Assembly (NCBI RefSeq): GCF_918698095.1
Contig: NZ_CAKKLY010000020.1
Span: 32,001 to 76,950 of the forward strand
Reading direction: 5' to 3'
Origin: Arthrobacter sp. Bi83
Lineage (GTDB): Bacteria > Actinomycetota > Actinomycetes > Actinomycetales > Micrococcaceae
DNA length: 44,950 nucleotides
A model generated the notes under the pieces. That model saw nothing but the letters and a program-made list of their open reading frames with translations, was not told the origin of the DNA and did not search any database. Shown here piece by piece: positions 9,801 through 16,661 of this stretch (its first letter is position 1; every line of letters begins with the position of its first letter). The position numbers and the translations under genes were made by a program.

Positions 9801-10019
9801 ACCACCCTCGCGACGGGGCTGGCCCTCGTTCCGCTGGTGGTCCTTGGCAACATCCCGGGCCACGAGATCGAACATCCCATGGCGCTGGTCATCCTCGGCG
9901 GACTGGTGACGTCCACGTTGCTCAACCTCTTCGTGGTTCCGTCGCTCTACCTGAGGTTCGCCAGGCCGAAGGGGCGCCGCGACGAGGCACCGAAGGAGCC
10001 AGAGCTGGCCAATGCCTGA
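6882..10019 (+). CDS. RND efflux permease, canonical partner (pump B)
   Basis: 1045 aa from ATG 6882, directly after the lipoprotein stop; the reading frame is open further upstream, but those codons overlap the lipoprotein. Helix 4 keeps the paired acidic residues (VVVDDAIIDIEN, about 8105-8140). The late helices keep ARNGILLVNH and HPMALVILGGL, as in active CusA/CzcA and AcrB-like pumps. It is similar throughout to pump A (shared PPVMLQPLSSTSRVM-type block), so the pair arose by duplication followed by decay of pump A's relay. The substrate (metal or organic) cannot be told; the methionine relay residues of CusA were not traced. Confidence 0.9.
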   Translation: MRRIVGFSLKFRALVVAIAVGMMAFGGVQLSTASVDVFPEFAPPKVEIQTICIGLTASEVEQLVTVPLEDALNGVERLEDLRSKSVPQLSSIVLIFAPGTDLLKARQLVSERIATVTPTLPTWAAPPVMLQPLSSTSRVMKIGLTSDERSLIEMSMITYWKIRAHLLRVPGVANVAIWGERLQMLQVQAIPEKMKAKDVTLNEVMEVTADALDAGLLKYSPGAVIGTGGFIGTPNQRISVQHVLPITTAKDLAEVTIEQRNGTPLKLGDVATVVEDQQPLIGDAVINQGDGLMLIVEKLPWGNTLEVTKGVEEALAQMQPGLSGINVDTEIFRPASFIEESLNNLSRALLLGCILVVLVLGAFLFQWRTALISLIAIPLSLVTAASVLYLTGTTVNTMVLAGLVIAVGVVVDDAIIDIENIIRRLRQHRAQGGTRSTASVVLEASLEVRGPIIYATLIIIAAAVPIFFLQGLTGAFFRPLAISYTLAVLASMLVALTVTPALALIFMRKVPLKEQEPPLVRVLKRGYRRILSKMVRRPVAGYAAFGAMAAVGALTAPLLGQSLLPDFKERDFLMHWVTQPGTSVEEEYRVSQKACAELLTIKGVRNCGSHIGQAFAADEVVGVNFGENWISIDPAADYNTTLASVKEVVEGYPGIHRDVQTYLKERIREVLTGASNAVVVRLYGDDLALLRKKAAEIKGIFSSTEGATDVHTALQVDVPQIEVEVDLAKAQSLGLKPGDVRRAAATLVAGEEVGDVYRGGKAYDVQVWSPVGLRSDITSIRNLPIDTPSGKRVLLSDVASVQLRPTPNVIERDAHSRRIDIEANVKDGSLGTVVAAMEEGLTKVEMPPGFHTEIKGEFAERQEATRTLLTLAIAALAVIYLLLQVAFGSWRLATLVILTLPIALVGGVFAAFMGGGVLSLGSIVGFLTVMGIAARNGILLVNHCQHLERHEGMKFGPELVLRGAGERLSPILMTTLATGLALVPLVVLGNIPGHEIEHPMALVILGGLVTSTLLNLFVVPSLYLRFARPKGRRDEAPKEPELANA

Positions 10020-10038
10020 CCTGAACCCGTGAGGATAA

Positions 10039-10605
10039 TCAAGCCGTCCGCCGCCCACGCCCCGCCACACGCGGGAACGTGGGCGGCGGTGGCGCGGGTA
10101 CGGAGTGGGGTTCCGCGCCTGACCGGCGGCGGCGCAGTTCGAGTGCCAGGCTTTCCTGCCCCCGCGCCATGGCCCAGCGGTGGTTGGCTGCGAACGCCGG
10201 CTTCAGCAGCCAGCTCAGGCGCCGGAGCAGCGGTTTGTGGGCGCTGACCTGCCAGTCGTACGTGACGACGGTTTCCGGGCCGTCCTGTTCGAAAACCCAC
10301 CGGCCCGTTCCGTCGAGGTCGCCGGCAGCCCGGATCGTGAAGCCGCTGGTGGTGATCGGTGACGTGACGGTGAATGTCCAGCGGAGGGTATAGGGGAGCC
10401 ATCCCTTGGTGAGCAGCCTGGCCATCCGCCCGACGCCGTTCTCCCCGCCCGGGTGGATGCGTTCCACCGCCAGATAGACCGAGGGCCACCAGTCCGGCAG
10501 GGTGGAGGGTTCGCCCAGGATGTCTGCCACTTCGTCCGGCGTTCCGGCCACACGCCACACAGTACGGAACACATAGTCGGTACTTCTGGTGCCGTGCGAA
10601 TCCAC
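10039..10605 (-). CDS. SRPBCC-family (START-like) lipid/ligand-binding protein
   Basis: 188 aa. The pattern VWRVAGTPDEVADIL...LPDWWPSVYL...VTSPITTSGFTIRAAGDLDGTGRWVF is typical of the SRPBCC/polyketide-cyclase-like helix-grip fold that holds a hydrophobic ligand. A GTG start at 10605 is preceded by AGGAGG at five bases. The C-terminal ~30 codons are basic/proline-rich, run through a strong DNA inverted repeat, and may be partly junk. Convergent with the RND operon, with only 19 bp between stop codons. Ligand unknown. Confidence 0.82.
   Translation of the reverse strand: MDSHGTRSTDYVFRTVWRVAGTPDEVADILGEPSTLPDWWPSVYLAVERIHPGGENGVGRMARLLTKGWLPYTLRWTFTVTSPITTSGFTIRAAGDLDGTGRWVFEQDGPETVVTYDWQVSAHKPLLRRLSWLLKPAFAANHRWAMARGQESLALELRRRRSGAEPHSVPAPPPPTFPRVAGRGRRTA
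10048..10089. terminator. Bidirectional terminator-like cruciform between convergent genes
   Basis: Perfect 12-bp arms (10048-10059 and 10078-10089, CCGCCGCCCACG and its complement) enclose a second 5-bp hairpin (CCCGC/GCGGG). There is no T-tract. It lies just after the RND stop and inside the last codons of the SRPBCC gene. Confidence 0.6.
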
Positions 10606-10762
10606 CGTGGCCTCCTGCTGATTGCGCTCTGTAGTCCATTCAAGCGCTGTCCGCCCCTCGGCTCAATGCCCCCGTCTATATCCCTGGCTGGGCGGCCTGT
10701 ACTGACTTAACACCCCGCCATAGACTGCTGACGTACGTCGCTCTCTAACGCAAGGAGAAGTC

Positions 10763-11101
10763 ATGAACTACGCAGGGACCGGCAACGAGAAAGCTGTGGC
10801 GGCCACCGATCTCAACAGGACACACGTCGGGCTGACAGTCAGTTTCCAGCCCGACGACGCCACCCTGGTATTTGGCCGCATCGGCGCCATCGTGCGTAAG
10901 GACACTGGGGTGATCATCGCCCTGGACGGTGTGGATGGCACCGCAGGGCTGCAGACGAATTACAGCGTGTCCCCGACTCAGAAAGTGTACGTCCAGCCGG
11001 ACATGCTGACCAACACCGAAACCACCATCAAGGATCTGTTTGGCAAGGTCCAGGAGAATCTGCGCGGCCACAAGGGAGACCAGCGGCCGGACGAAATGTA
11101 G
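10763..11101 (+). CDS. Conserved-looking hypothetical protein
   Basis: 112 aa, not recognised. An AAGGAGA ribosome site sits seven bases before ATG 10763. The protein is soluble, with no signal peptide or membrane segment. It starts with a flexible stretch, then alternates beta-like segments (HVGLTVSFQPDDATLVFGRIG, GVIIALDGVDG) and ends in a charged helix. It is followed after 77 bp by the amidotransferase gene on the same strand, so the two may be co-transcribed. Function unknown. Confidence 0.6.
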   Translation: MNYAGTGNEKAVAATDLNRTHVGLTVSFQPDDATLVFGRIGAIVRKDTGVIIALDGVDGTAGLQTNYSVSPTQKVYVQPDMLTNTETTIKDLFGKVQENLRGHKGDQRPDEM

Positions 11102-11178
11102 GACCGGCCGCCCACCGCCGGAACGGGCAAGGCAGACGGGCAAAGCAATGGGTCGAAGTTAGACGAAAGGAACACTTC

Positions 11179-11958
11179 ATGAAGAAAATCCTTATGGTAC
11201 TGACCAGCGTTTCCGAGATCGGCGATACCGGAGAGAAGACCGGCTACAACGTGGCCGAAGCTGCACATCCCTGGAAGGTCTTCAAGGATTCCGGGCATTT
11301 CGTCGACTTTGCGTCCATCCAGGGCGGCCAGCCCCCGCGTGACGAGGTGGACTCAGCAGATCCCATCCAGGTCGCCTTCACCGAGGACGAGACCACGCGC
11401 GCCGGTCTCTACAACACTGCCCGCGTCGACGTCGTTGATCCCGCACAGTACGACGCCGTCTTCCTCGTGGGCGGCCACGGCACCATGTGGGACTTCCCGG
11501 ACAGCGAAGGCTTGCAGAATCTGGTGGCCAGCGTCTACAACGCCGGCGGCTTGGTGGGCGCGGTCTGCCACGGACCGGCCGGCCTGCTGAAGGTGGAATT
11601 GGAGAACGGGTTCCGCCTCGTCGAGGGCAGGAAGGTTGCCGCCTTCACCAACGACGAGGAGGTTGCCGCAGGGAAGGACAAGGTCATCCCGTTCTTTTTG
11701 GCAGACCGACTTGAGGAACAGGGCGCCACCCATGTCTCCGCTGGTGTCTTTGAGGAAAAGGTCGTGGTCGACGACCGGCTGGTGACCGGCCAGAACCCGG
11801 CCTCAGCCGCCGGCGTGGCCAAGGAGATGGAGAAGCTCTTCGCAGAGGTCATCCACCAGGAAAAAGCCGAGGAACAGCACGAGACGGAGGCTCTGCGCGC
11901 CGGGAAGGACGCCGAGAAGAACGCCAAGAAGGCTGCTGCGGCAGGCACCGAGCACTAA
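11179..11958 (+). CDS. Type 1 glutamine amidotransferase-like protein, DJ-1/PfpI family
   Basis: 259 aa. The nucleophile elbow GAVCHGPAGLL puts the catalytic Cys at residue 130 with His at 131. Upstream, FLVGGHGTMWDF (residues 95-106) is the oxyanion/acid region of the Hsp31-like branch. Such proteins act as glyoxalase III/deglycase-type stress enzymes or chaperones in the cytoplasm. The last ~35 residues are an unusual Lys/Glu/Ala-rich helix not needed for the fold. GAAAGGA precedes the ATG by six bases. The catalytic acid was not assigned with certainty. Confidence 0.88.
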   Translation: MKKILMVLTSVSEIGDTGEKTGYNVAEAAHPWKVFKDSGHFVDFASIQGGQPPRDEVDSADPIQVAFTEDETTRAGLYNTARVDVVDPAQYDAVFLVGGHGTMWDFPDSEGLQNLVASVYNAGGLVGAVCHGPAGLLKVELENGFRLVEGRKVAAFTNDEEVAAGKDKVIPFFLADRLEEQGATHVSAGVFEEKVVVDDRLVTGQNPASAAGVAKEMEKLFAEVIHQEKAEEQHETEALRAGKDAEKNAKKAAAAGTEH

Positions 11959-12102
11959 AAGCCCGCAGCGCACTGATACTGGCGGCCGCCCCGACGACAG
12001 GGCGGCCGCCAGTCGCCGTACGTGCGCGCCGGCAACCACACAGTCCAACGCATCTGATTTTCCGCTGCGCTCAGTGCCTACGAGTACGTTCCAGACAAAG
12101 CG

Positions 12103-12145
12103 AAAGGCCCTGCTTCCCTTTGTTTACAAGGGAAGCGGGGCCTTT
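12103..12145. terminator. Long hairpin terminator
   Basis: 18-bp stem with a single T:G mismatch (12103-12120 against 12128-12145) and a 7-nt loop. The stem starts with AAAGGCCC and ends GGGCCTTT followed by CTC, so it works as a terminator in either direction. It follows the amidotransferase gene. Confidence 0.8.
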
Positions 12146-12152
12146 CTCATCC

Positions 12153-12175
12153 GCGGTGACGGTGGGATTTGAAAC
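12153..12175 (-). other. tRNA 3'-end-like remnant, candidate attachment core
   Basis: Read on the minus strand this is a T-loop-like run (GGTTTCAAATCCCACC) followed by CGTCACCG. It has one extra T in the T-loop, and the 5' part of a tRNA could not be found next to it. It is therefore not a working tRNA, but it fits the duplicated tRNA end left by an integrase. Confidence 0.3.
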
Positions 12176-12226
12176 CTCTCCCTAGCCTGCGCTGGCAGGG
12201 AAATCCCCTAGATTCCACGGAAAGTC

Positions 12227-12286
12227 ATCACCCGAAATCACCCGTTATCACACCAGATGTGCCCAAAATGTGCCCAGGTTGTGCCC
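12227..12286. repeat. Two arrays of helically phased 7-bp direct repeats
   Basis: ATCACCC at 12227 and 12237, with a third copy ATCACAC at 12247 (10-bp period). Then TGTGCCC at 12258, 12269 and 12280 (exact 11-bp period). Spacing of one helical turn puts each copy on the same DNA face, as in arm-type sites for an integrase or excisionase. They lie between the tRNA-like remnant and the leftward Panacea operon end. Confidence 0.7.
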
Positions 12287-12296
12287 GAGCTTGCGT

Positions 12297-12758
12297 TTAG
12301 CCTGAAGGCCAGACCGCGTGCCCTGGATCCCACCACACGATGCTGAATTCATTGCCGACCCGAAAGCCCAAGAGACGCTGAACTTCTGTCACCTTCAGCC
12401 GCGCCAAGTCGTCGCGCCCGTTAAACTGCTCTGCGAGGCGTTTCGTGGCGTCCTTGTTAGGACATTTCGCCATGTCATAGTCCGCCAGGGCCCCCGTCCG
12501 CTTGGCATCATGGACGGTCATGCGCTCATAGTGCTTGAGCTTTTTAAGCAGTTGGATGTGATCAGCTTTGGCGATCTTTGTAAGCGGCCATTTTCCGCCG
12601 TGGTCGACGTCCGCAAAGCGGAACCGTAGGTGTCCTTCAGTGTTGAGTGGCGCGGCAACAGGAAGACGCCCCGGACCGGGGAAATCGGCGTATGGTGTCT
12701 TCTCATTTGTTGGGGGGACAGCCGGTATGCTCTTATTTCGGCTCCGCTTGTCGGCCAT
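12297..12758 (-). CDS. Probable toxin partner of the Panacea antitoxin
   Basis: 153 aa, family not recognised by name. The start overlaps the stop of the Panacea gene (TAATG, sharing base 12758), so the two are translationally coupled, antitoxin first. The C terminus reads LLGFRVGNEFSIVWWDPGHAVWPSG; I recall WWDP-H-V-P endings in small phage and mobile-element proteins. A central basic helix with conserved-looking HIQLLKKLKHYERMT precedes it. The partner identity makes a toxin role likely, but no catalytic residues are identified. Confidence 0.6.
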   Translation of the reverse strand: MADKRSRNKSIPAVPPTNEKTPYADFPGPGRLPVAAPLNTEGHLRFRFADVDHGGKWPLTKIAKADHIQLLKKLKHYERMTVHDAKRTGALADYDMAKCPNKDATKRLAEQFNGRDDLARLKVTEVQRLLGFRVGNEFSIVWWDPGHAVWPSG

Positions 12759-13207
12759 TACAGCGGGTTTGTGCCGACGAGCCCATCGTAGTACTCGTGG
12801 ATGTCGACGTGGGAGATTTCAGTACGGCAGTTGGCTCCCGCCGGCAGATCCCCGCGGGCATTTCGCCAAGGATCCTCGCGGTGCGTCAGCTCGCTGAGTT
12901 CGTGCGCGGGACGTTCACCGTAGAATCCGAGGACGTTGTCGATCGAAGCTTTTTCGCCAGCGTCGAGGTTGTCAGAATTGCCCCACTGAGACCAGTCGCT
13001 CACCATAAACTGCCGCCGATGCTTCGCGTACAGATCAGGGGAGACCGGACCGTTGGCCCACGCCTCAATACGCTCGCTAAAGAGAGGTCGTTCTTCCCAC
13101 ACCAAGTGCCAGGCCTGGGAGTAGTACACGAGCTTCTGCAGCTTCATCGCTGACATGCTGCTCTTCTTCTTCAAAATGTAGGCCGCCACGTCATGAACAT
13201 TCGCCAT
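12758..13207 (-). CDS. Panacea-domain (DUF4065, SocA/GepA-like) antitoxin
   Basis: 149 aa. The N terminus VHDVAAYILKKKSSMSAMKLQKLVYYSQAWHL is the hallmark of the Panacea/DUF4065 fold, followed by EAWANGPVSPDLYAKHR, also diagnostic. Panacea proteins neutralise many unrelated toxins, and SocA of Caulobacter is a proteolytic adaptor for the toxin SocB. The gene precedes and overlaps the putative toxin gene. Its upstream region (13208-13387) holds DnaA boxes, a possible means of linking expression to replication. ATG 13207; no strong ribosome site is seen. Confidence 0.85.
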   Translation of the reverse strand: MANVHDVAAYILKKKSSMSAMKLQKLVYYSQAWHLVWEERPLFSERIEAWANGPVSPDLYAKHRRQFMVSDWSQWGNSDNLDAGEKASIDNVLGFYGERPAHELSELTHREDPWRNARGDLPAGANCRTEISHVDIHEYYDGLVGTNPL

Positions 13208-13270
13208 TCGTGCCTCACCGCTTCCCCCGCTACGGACCGTTGCAACGGTCGCCCACTAAATCTAAATGGG

Positions 13271-13323
13271 AATTCCACAGGTTATCCACAGAATTCCGAT
13301 TGTTCTGCACCCTCTTATCCACA
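13271..13323 (+). promoter_or_regulatory. Cluster of DnaA boxes
   Basis: Two perfect TTATCCACA boxes (13282-13290, 13315-13323) and a relaxed one, AATTCCACA (13271-13279). Spacings are 11 and 33 bp, one and three helical turns. Flanking GGAATTC/GAATTCC arms surround the central box. It could be an origin remnant of the element or a DnaA-responsive control site for the toxin-antitoxin pair. Confidence 0.65.
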
Positions 13324-13387
13324 GGTACAACTGCACTTCAGTCTACATGTCTGGGCCGTCTGCGAGGTGCGGCGGGCGGAAGAGCGG

Positions 13388-13642
13388 CTACACGAATGGA
13401 TCGTGCTCTGGCTCGGTCCGCCACTCGTCGGGCCTGTTCTGGTTGTCGCGGATCCAAGCCACTAGGCGCTGGACCTCGTCCACGTGCAGCAGGATTCGTT
13501 TGCCGAGCCGGGTGTGGATCCCTGAGGTTCTGCAGTAGCTGCGCAGCTTTGACTTAATGATGCCCAGGGCGGGTGCGACTTCCTCTGGCGTTCGGAAGGT
13601 CGGCTTTGGTGGCTCTGTCGCCGGCTGGGGCGCCTGCCCCAC
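13388..13642 (-). CDS. Excisionase-like small DNA-binding protein
   Basis: 84 aa. The core FRTPEEVAPALGIIKSKLRSYCRTSGIHTRLGKRILLHVDEVQRLVAWI follows the MerR/Xis winged-helix pattern: a helix-turn-helix, then a basic wing, then a helix that reads the next groove. Proteins of this type act as excisionases or regulators of integrated elements. No integrase gene is visible in this window, so the element may be incomplete. The first ~13 residues are Pro-rich and the true start may be slightly downstream. Confidence 0.65.
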   Translation of the reverse strand: MGQAPQPATEPPKPTFRTPEEVAPALGIIKSKLRSYCRTSGIHTRLGKRILLHVDEVQRLVAWIRDNQNRPDEWRTEPEHDPFV

Positions 13643-14236
13643 GTCTGGCTCAGGGATGGCTTACAGAACGTTGGCCGTGTGCTGGCTCAGGGGCCTTGTG
13701 GCCGCCCTTAGGCCCCTCACAGACGGCATCACGGACCTGCAGAAACACAAGCTCACGTTCTTTCATGTGCCGGACCTCAGGTTTCGTCCAACGTCAACTA
13801 TCCGGTGCGGACGCCCGCACCCGAAGCGAGAAACTCACCTGCACATCTCCGGGTAGGCTTCGGAGTGCCAGCCTTGCGCCTGCGCGAGCAGCCCGGATCC
13901 CGACCCAGGTTTGACCGCTGATCGTTTGAGGGGTCACTGTGGCCGCCGAGGCTAGTCACGCATGTGTTCCAGCAGCCAGTGGGTGGACAGGGGGTGCGGC
14001 GCAGTGTAAAGGTCCTAAGGGCCGTGTTGGACCCGAGATGGACCTGGACCCGCCACAATTCGATGCTCACCAGGTCGCCGCTCCCGACGGCCGCGCTACG
14101 CCGGGTTCCCACCAGGTGTCCCGGGTGAACCAGTACTCATGTAGTGGTGCCAGAAACGAGCGGCTTCAGTTTTCATCTCCCCCGGATTGTTTGCGCCGAC
14201 TGGATCGCCTCAGCCTTTCTCCGGAACCCGGTGGAC
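13643..14236. other. Gene-free accessory stretch
   Basis: About 590 bp with only short overlapping open frames lacking ribosome sites or recognisable domains on either strand. Probably decayed element DNA between the excisionase-like gene and the next orphan. Confidence 0.5.
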
Positions 14237-14518
14237 TCAGACTGGTTGTTGGGCCACCTCAAAGATCTCATCCATGTCCTCGGCCGTGCAGATTCCAGTG
14301 GCGAAGGCCCGGCGGATGACATCTTGCCTGAATCTCTTTGCACGGTTCTCGGTGGAGAACCCTTGACGGAGCCATACCGGGTCTCTCAATTCGAAATCGT
14401 CGCCAATCTCGATAGACAGATCCCAAGGGTTCTCTTCCGTGTCGTCAACGCAACATGAGATGGCGATGTTGTCGACCCTCGCCAGGTTCACGACGTAGTC
14501 GTCGATTTCCACAAACAT
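14237..14518 (-). CDS. Hypothetical acidic small protein
   Basis: 93 aa, not recognised. GGAGGT lies six bases upstream of ATG 14518, so translation is credible. The protein is acidic with a beta-rich N-terminal half (FVEIDDYVVNLARVDNIAISCCVDD) and a helical C-terminal half (AKRFRQDVIRRAFATGICTAEDMDEIFEV). Two adjacent Cys near residue 22 are notable. An 8-bp perfect inverted repeat at 14544-14563 sits just upstream and may be an operator. Typical cargo of mobile elements; function unknown. Confidence 0.55.
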   Translation of the reverse strand: MFVEIDDYVVNLARVDNIAISCCVDDTEENPWDLSIEIGDDFELRDPVWLRQGFSTENRAKRFRQDVIRRAFATGICTAEDMDEIFEVAQQPV

Positions 14519-14543
14519 TTAGACCTCCGGTGGTTCTGGGTTA

Positions 14544-14563
14544 CGTGGTCCTGCGGGACCACG
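14544..14563. promoter_or_regulatory. Palindrome upstream of the small acidic gene
   Basis: CGTGGTCC TGCG GGACCACG, 8-bp perfect arms, 26 bp before the start codon. It could be an operator or a leader hairpin. Confidence 0.35.
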
Positions 14564-14684
14564 GTGCGCGGGCGGGTCGCCGCGCGACGAACGACAGCCT
14601 AAGCCAAAAAACCGTCACTGTTTCCCGCGCGACAGAGGCCAGATGGGAAGGATTTGCTCTCAATGTCGAGCCCAGCTACGCCTA

Positions 14685-14929
14685 ATGGGGGTGTACCCGC
14701 AGGTCCCTTCGGGGGCATGCTGGGTATCCGAGCCGCTGGTGGGTGAGCACTTGCCGCGCCTGGCCCTTGTCGAGGCCTAGGTCTAGATCGTGCCCCGCCG
14801 GCTGGTGGGGTGGGCCTGTAGCGCTGGTGGGGTGTCGTGCCGTAGAGCACTGATCCATTAGACCGCAGCCAGTTCCTTCCTCCCCCGCGTAGCGGCCCGG
14901 GACGAGTCCACAACGGAAGGACCGGGACA
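14685..14929 (+). ncRNA. Left-end leader of IS110, candidate bridge-RNA region
   Basis: In IS110-family elements the non-coding left end encodes a structured bridge RNA that pairs with donor and target DNA. Here ~245 bp of GC-rich non-coding sequence with several short self-complementary runs precedes the transposase start. Position is the main support; no fold was computed, and the transposase it would serve is broken. Confidence 0.35.
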
Positions 14930-16013
14930 ATGCTGTTCATCGGCGACGACTGGGCGGAGGACCACCACGACATCGCGGTCGTGGACGAGGCGGGCCGGTT
15001 GCTGGCGCACCGCAGGCTCGATGAGGGCGTGGCCGGGCTCGAGACGCTGCATGCCGTGATCGGAGGGTATCTGCCCGACGGCGCGGCGCCGGCCGATGTG
15101 CTCGTTGGGATTGAAACCGACCGGGGGCCCTGGGTGCAGGGTCTGCTGGCGTCCGGCTATACCGTTTACGCGATCAACCCGGCGCAGTCTGCCCGCTACC
15201 GGCAACGCACCGGCGCGGCCGGGGCGAAGTCCGACAAGGGCGACGCGCTGGTGCTGGCCCGGATCGTGGCTGTTGACCGGGGGCTGCACCGGGCGATCGC
15301 CGCGGACAGCGGCGTCGCGGAGGAGGTCAAGGTCCTGGCCAGGGCCCACCAGTCACTGATCTGGGCCCGGCAGCGGCAGGCGAACGTGCTGCGTTCGAAC
15401 CTGCGCGAGTACTACCCGGCCGCGCTGGCCGCGTTCGGCGAGGACCTGCACGGACGGGACGCGATGGCTGTGCTCGGCGCCGCACCCGGCCCGCAGGCCG
15501 GGGCCCGGCTCACGTCCACCAAGGTCCAGTCGCTTCTGCAGCACGCCGGTCGGCAACGCTACGTGGCTGCCCGCTCCGGCGAAATCGTTGAGGCGCTGCA
15601 CTCCCGGCAGTTGCCCGCCCGCCCGGGGGATCGAGGACGCCTACACGGCCACCACGGCAACCCTCGTTGCTGTCATCCACGAACTCAACACCCAAATCGG
15701 GGTCCTGCAGAGGCAGGTGGAGGAATCTTTTGGCCGGCACCCGGACGCTGAGGTCTACCTCAGTCAGCCGGGTCTGGGGCCGGTGCTCGGCGCCCTGGAC
15801 CTGCAGGCCTTCGCCGCACTCAGCGCCTCACCAGGCGCACGCGGCTACTACGACGCCCGCCGCTCACGCGGCGCCACGCACCACCAGGCCCTCCGCGCCC
15901 TGGCCAATCGGCTCGTCGGGATCCTCCACGGCTGCCTCCGCCGCCACACCACCTACAACGAGGACACCGCCTGGCACACCACCAACCAGACCCTTGAACT
16001 CCAAGCCGCTTGA
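14930..16013 (+). pseudogene. IS110-family transposase, frameshifted and internally deleted
   Basis: The first frame (14930 to about 15610) carries the RuvC-like DEDD domain: FIGDDWAEDHHDIAVVD, GIETDRGPW, and the box around KSDKGDALVLARI. Near 15610-15630, in a run of C and G, the frame shifts; the rest continues in another frame from about 15625 to 16013. At 15782-15808 the text jumps from LSQPGLGPVLGA straight to LQAFAALSASPG. The ~50-residue Tnp_20 segment that carries the catalytic Ser is missing, while the C-terminal ATHHQALRALANRLVGILHG remains. Two independent lesions mean it cannot transpose itself. Confidence 0.85.
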
Positions 16014-16661
16014 CAGCTTAGAACCGTGGGGTATCTAGACTTCCGGTTCTCGTCGGGCTGATTACCGGGATTCGCCTCCGTTCTCGCGCCCGCGCTGATT
16101 GCTCGCTGGTTCACCCGGTGTCGGCCGGACTGCAGCATCAGCACGCATGGCCCGAGAATGGGACCACGTCACATCTTGTATTTTCCGGCACCCCCTCAGA
16201 ACTTCCAGGTCTGAGGGCAGGGGACAGCCTCGACGTGGTGGCAAGAAAGTCCGCCGGGGCACGTTCAGCAGGCAGGTGGATCCTCGTGTCGTGGTGGTCC
16301 TAGCTGCTTACTTTGGTGCGCTTTCTTCGCAGGGTTTACATTCGGCAAGCCGGTATCTCTCTGCCAGGGGCGTTGGCTGGGGCGGAAAGATCCGCGAAAA
16401 CACGGGGGTTTTTGGCACCTACCGCCGATAAGAGAAGTTATCGGCGGTAGGTCTGAACCGGGCATCAGAACCTATTTACATATGTTGGAGAACTCGAGTT
16501 TGGATACTCCTGGAGGCGCGAGCTGAGCTCCGACCTGGAACTGAGTCTGTCGCTTCGGACGATCTATTCGGCCGATCCAAAGTGACGCCAAGAGATGGCC
16601 GACCACCGGAATTTAATGTGCTGTTGCTGCCGCCGTTGCTCGAGCCCGTCAGGGGGAGGGA
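16014..16661. other. Gene-free stretch downstream of the dead IS110
   Basis: About 650 bp with no supportable gene. The only clear structure is a perfect 14-bp inverted repeat at 16418-16451. Probably stacked mobile-element debris. Confidence 0.5.
16418..16451. repeat. Perfect 14-bp inverted repeat
   Basis: CCTACCGCCGATAA (16418-16431), six-base spacer, then its exact complement (16438-16451), preceded by GGGGGTTTTT. It could be a terminator or abutting ends of two insertion elements. Confidence 0.6.

Larger units (their letters stand above)
11959..12296. other. Intergenic region with terminator, tRNA-like remnant and phased repeats
   Basis: No gene. It holds in order a strong hairpin (12103-12145), a stretch resembling a tRNA 3' end on the minus strand (12153-12175), and two sets of short phased repeats (12227-12286). 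The layout resembles an attachment site at the edge of an integrated element. Confidence 0.6.

Noticed and set aside
12153..12175. A functional tRNA gene on the minus strand
   Set aside because: Only a T-arm-like segment is found and it has an extra T; no acceptor stem, D-arm or anticodon arm could be assembled.
13643..14236. Several short + and - strand open frames as genes
   Set aside because: They overlap each other, lack ribosome sites and contain no recognisable segments.
16395..16432. A 38-bp Tn3-type terminal repeat
   Set aside because: The stretch starts with GGGG and ends with TAAG but only about 29 bp fit, and no tnpA is nearby.
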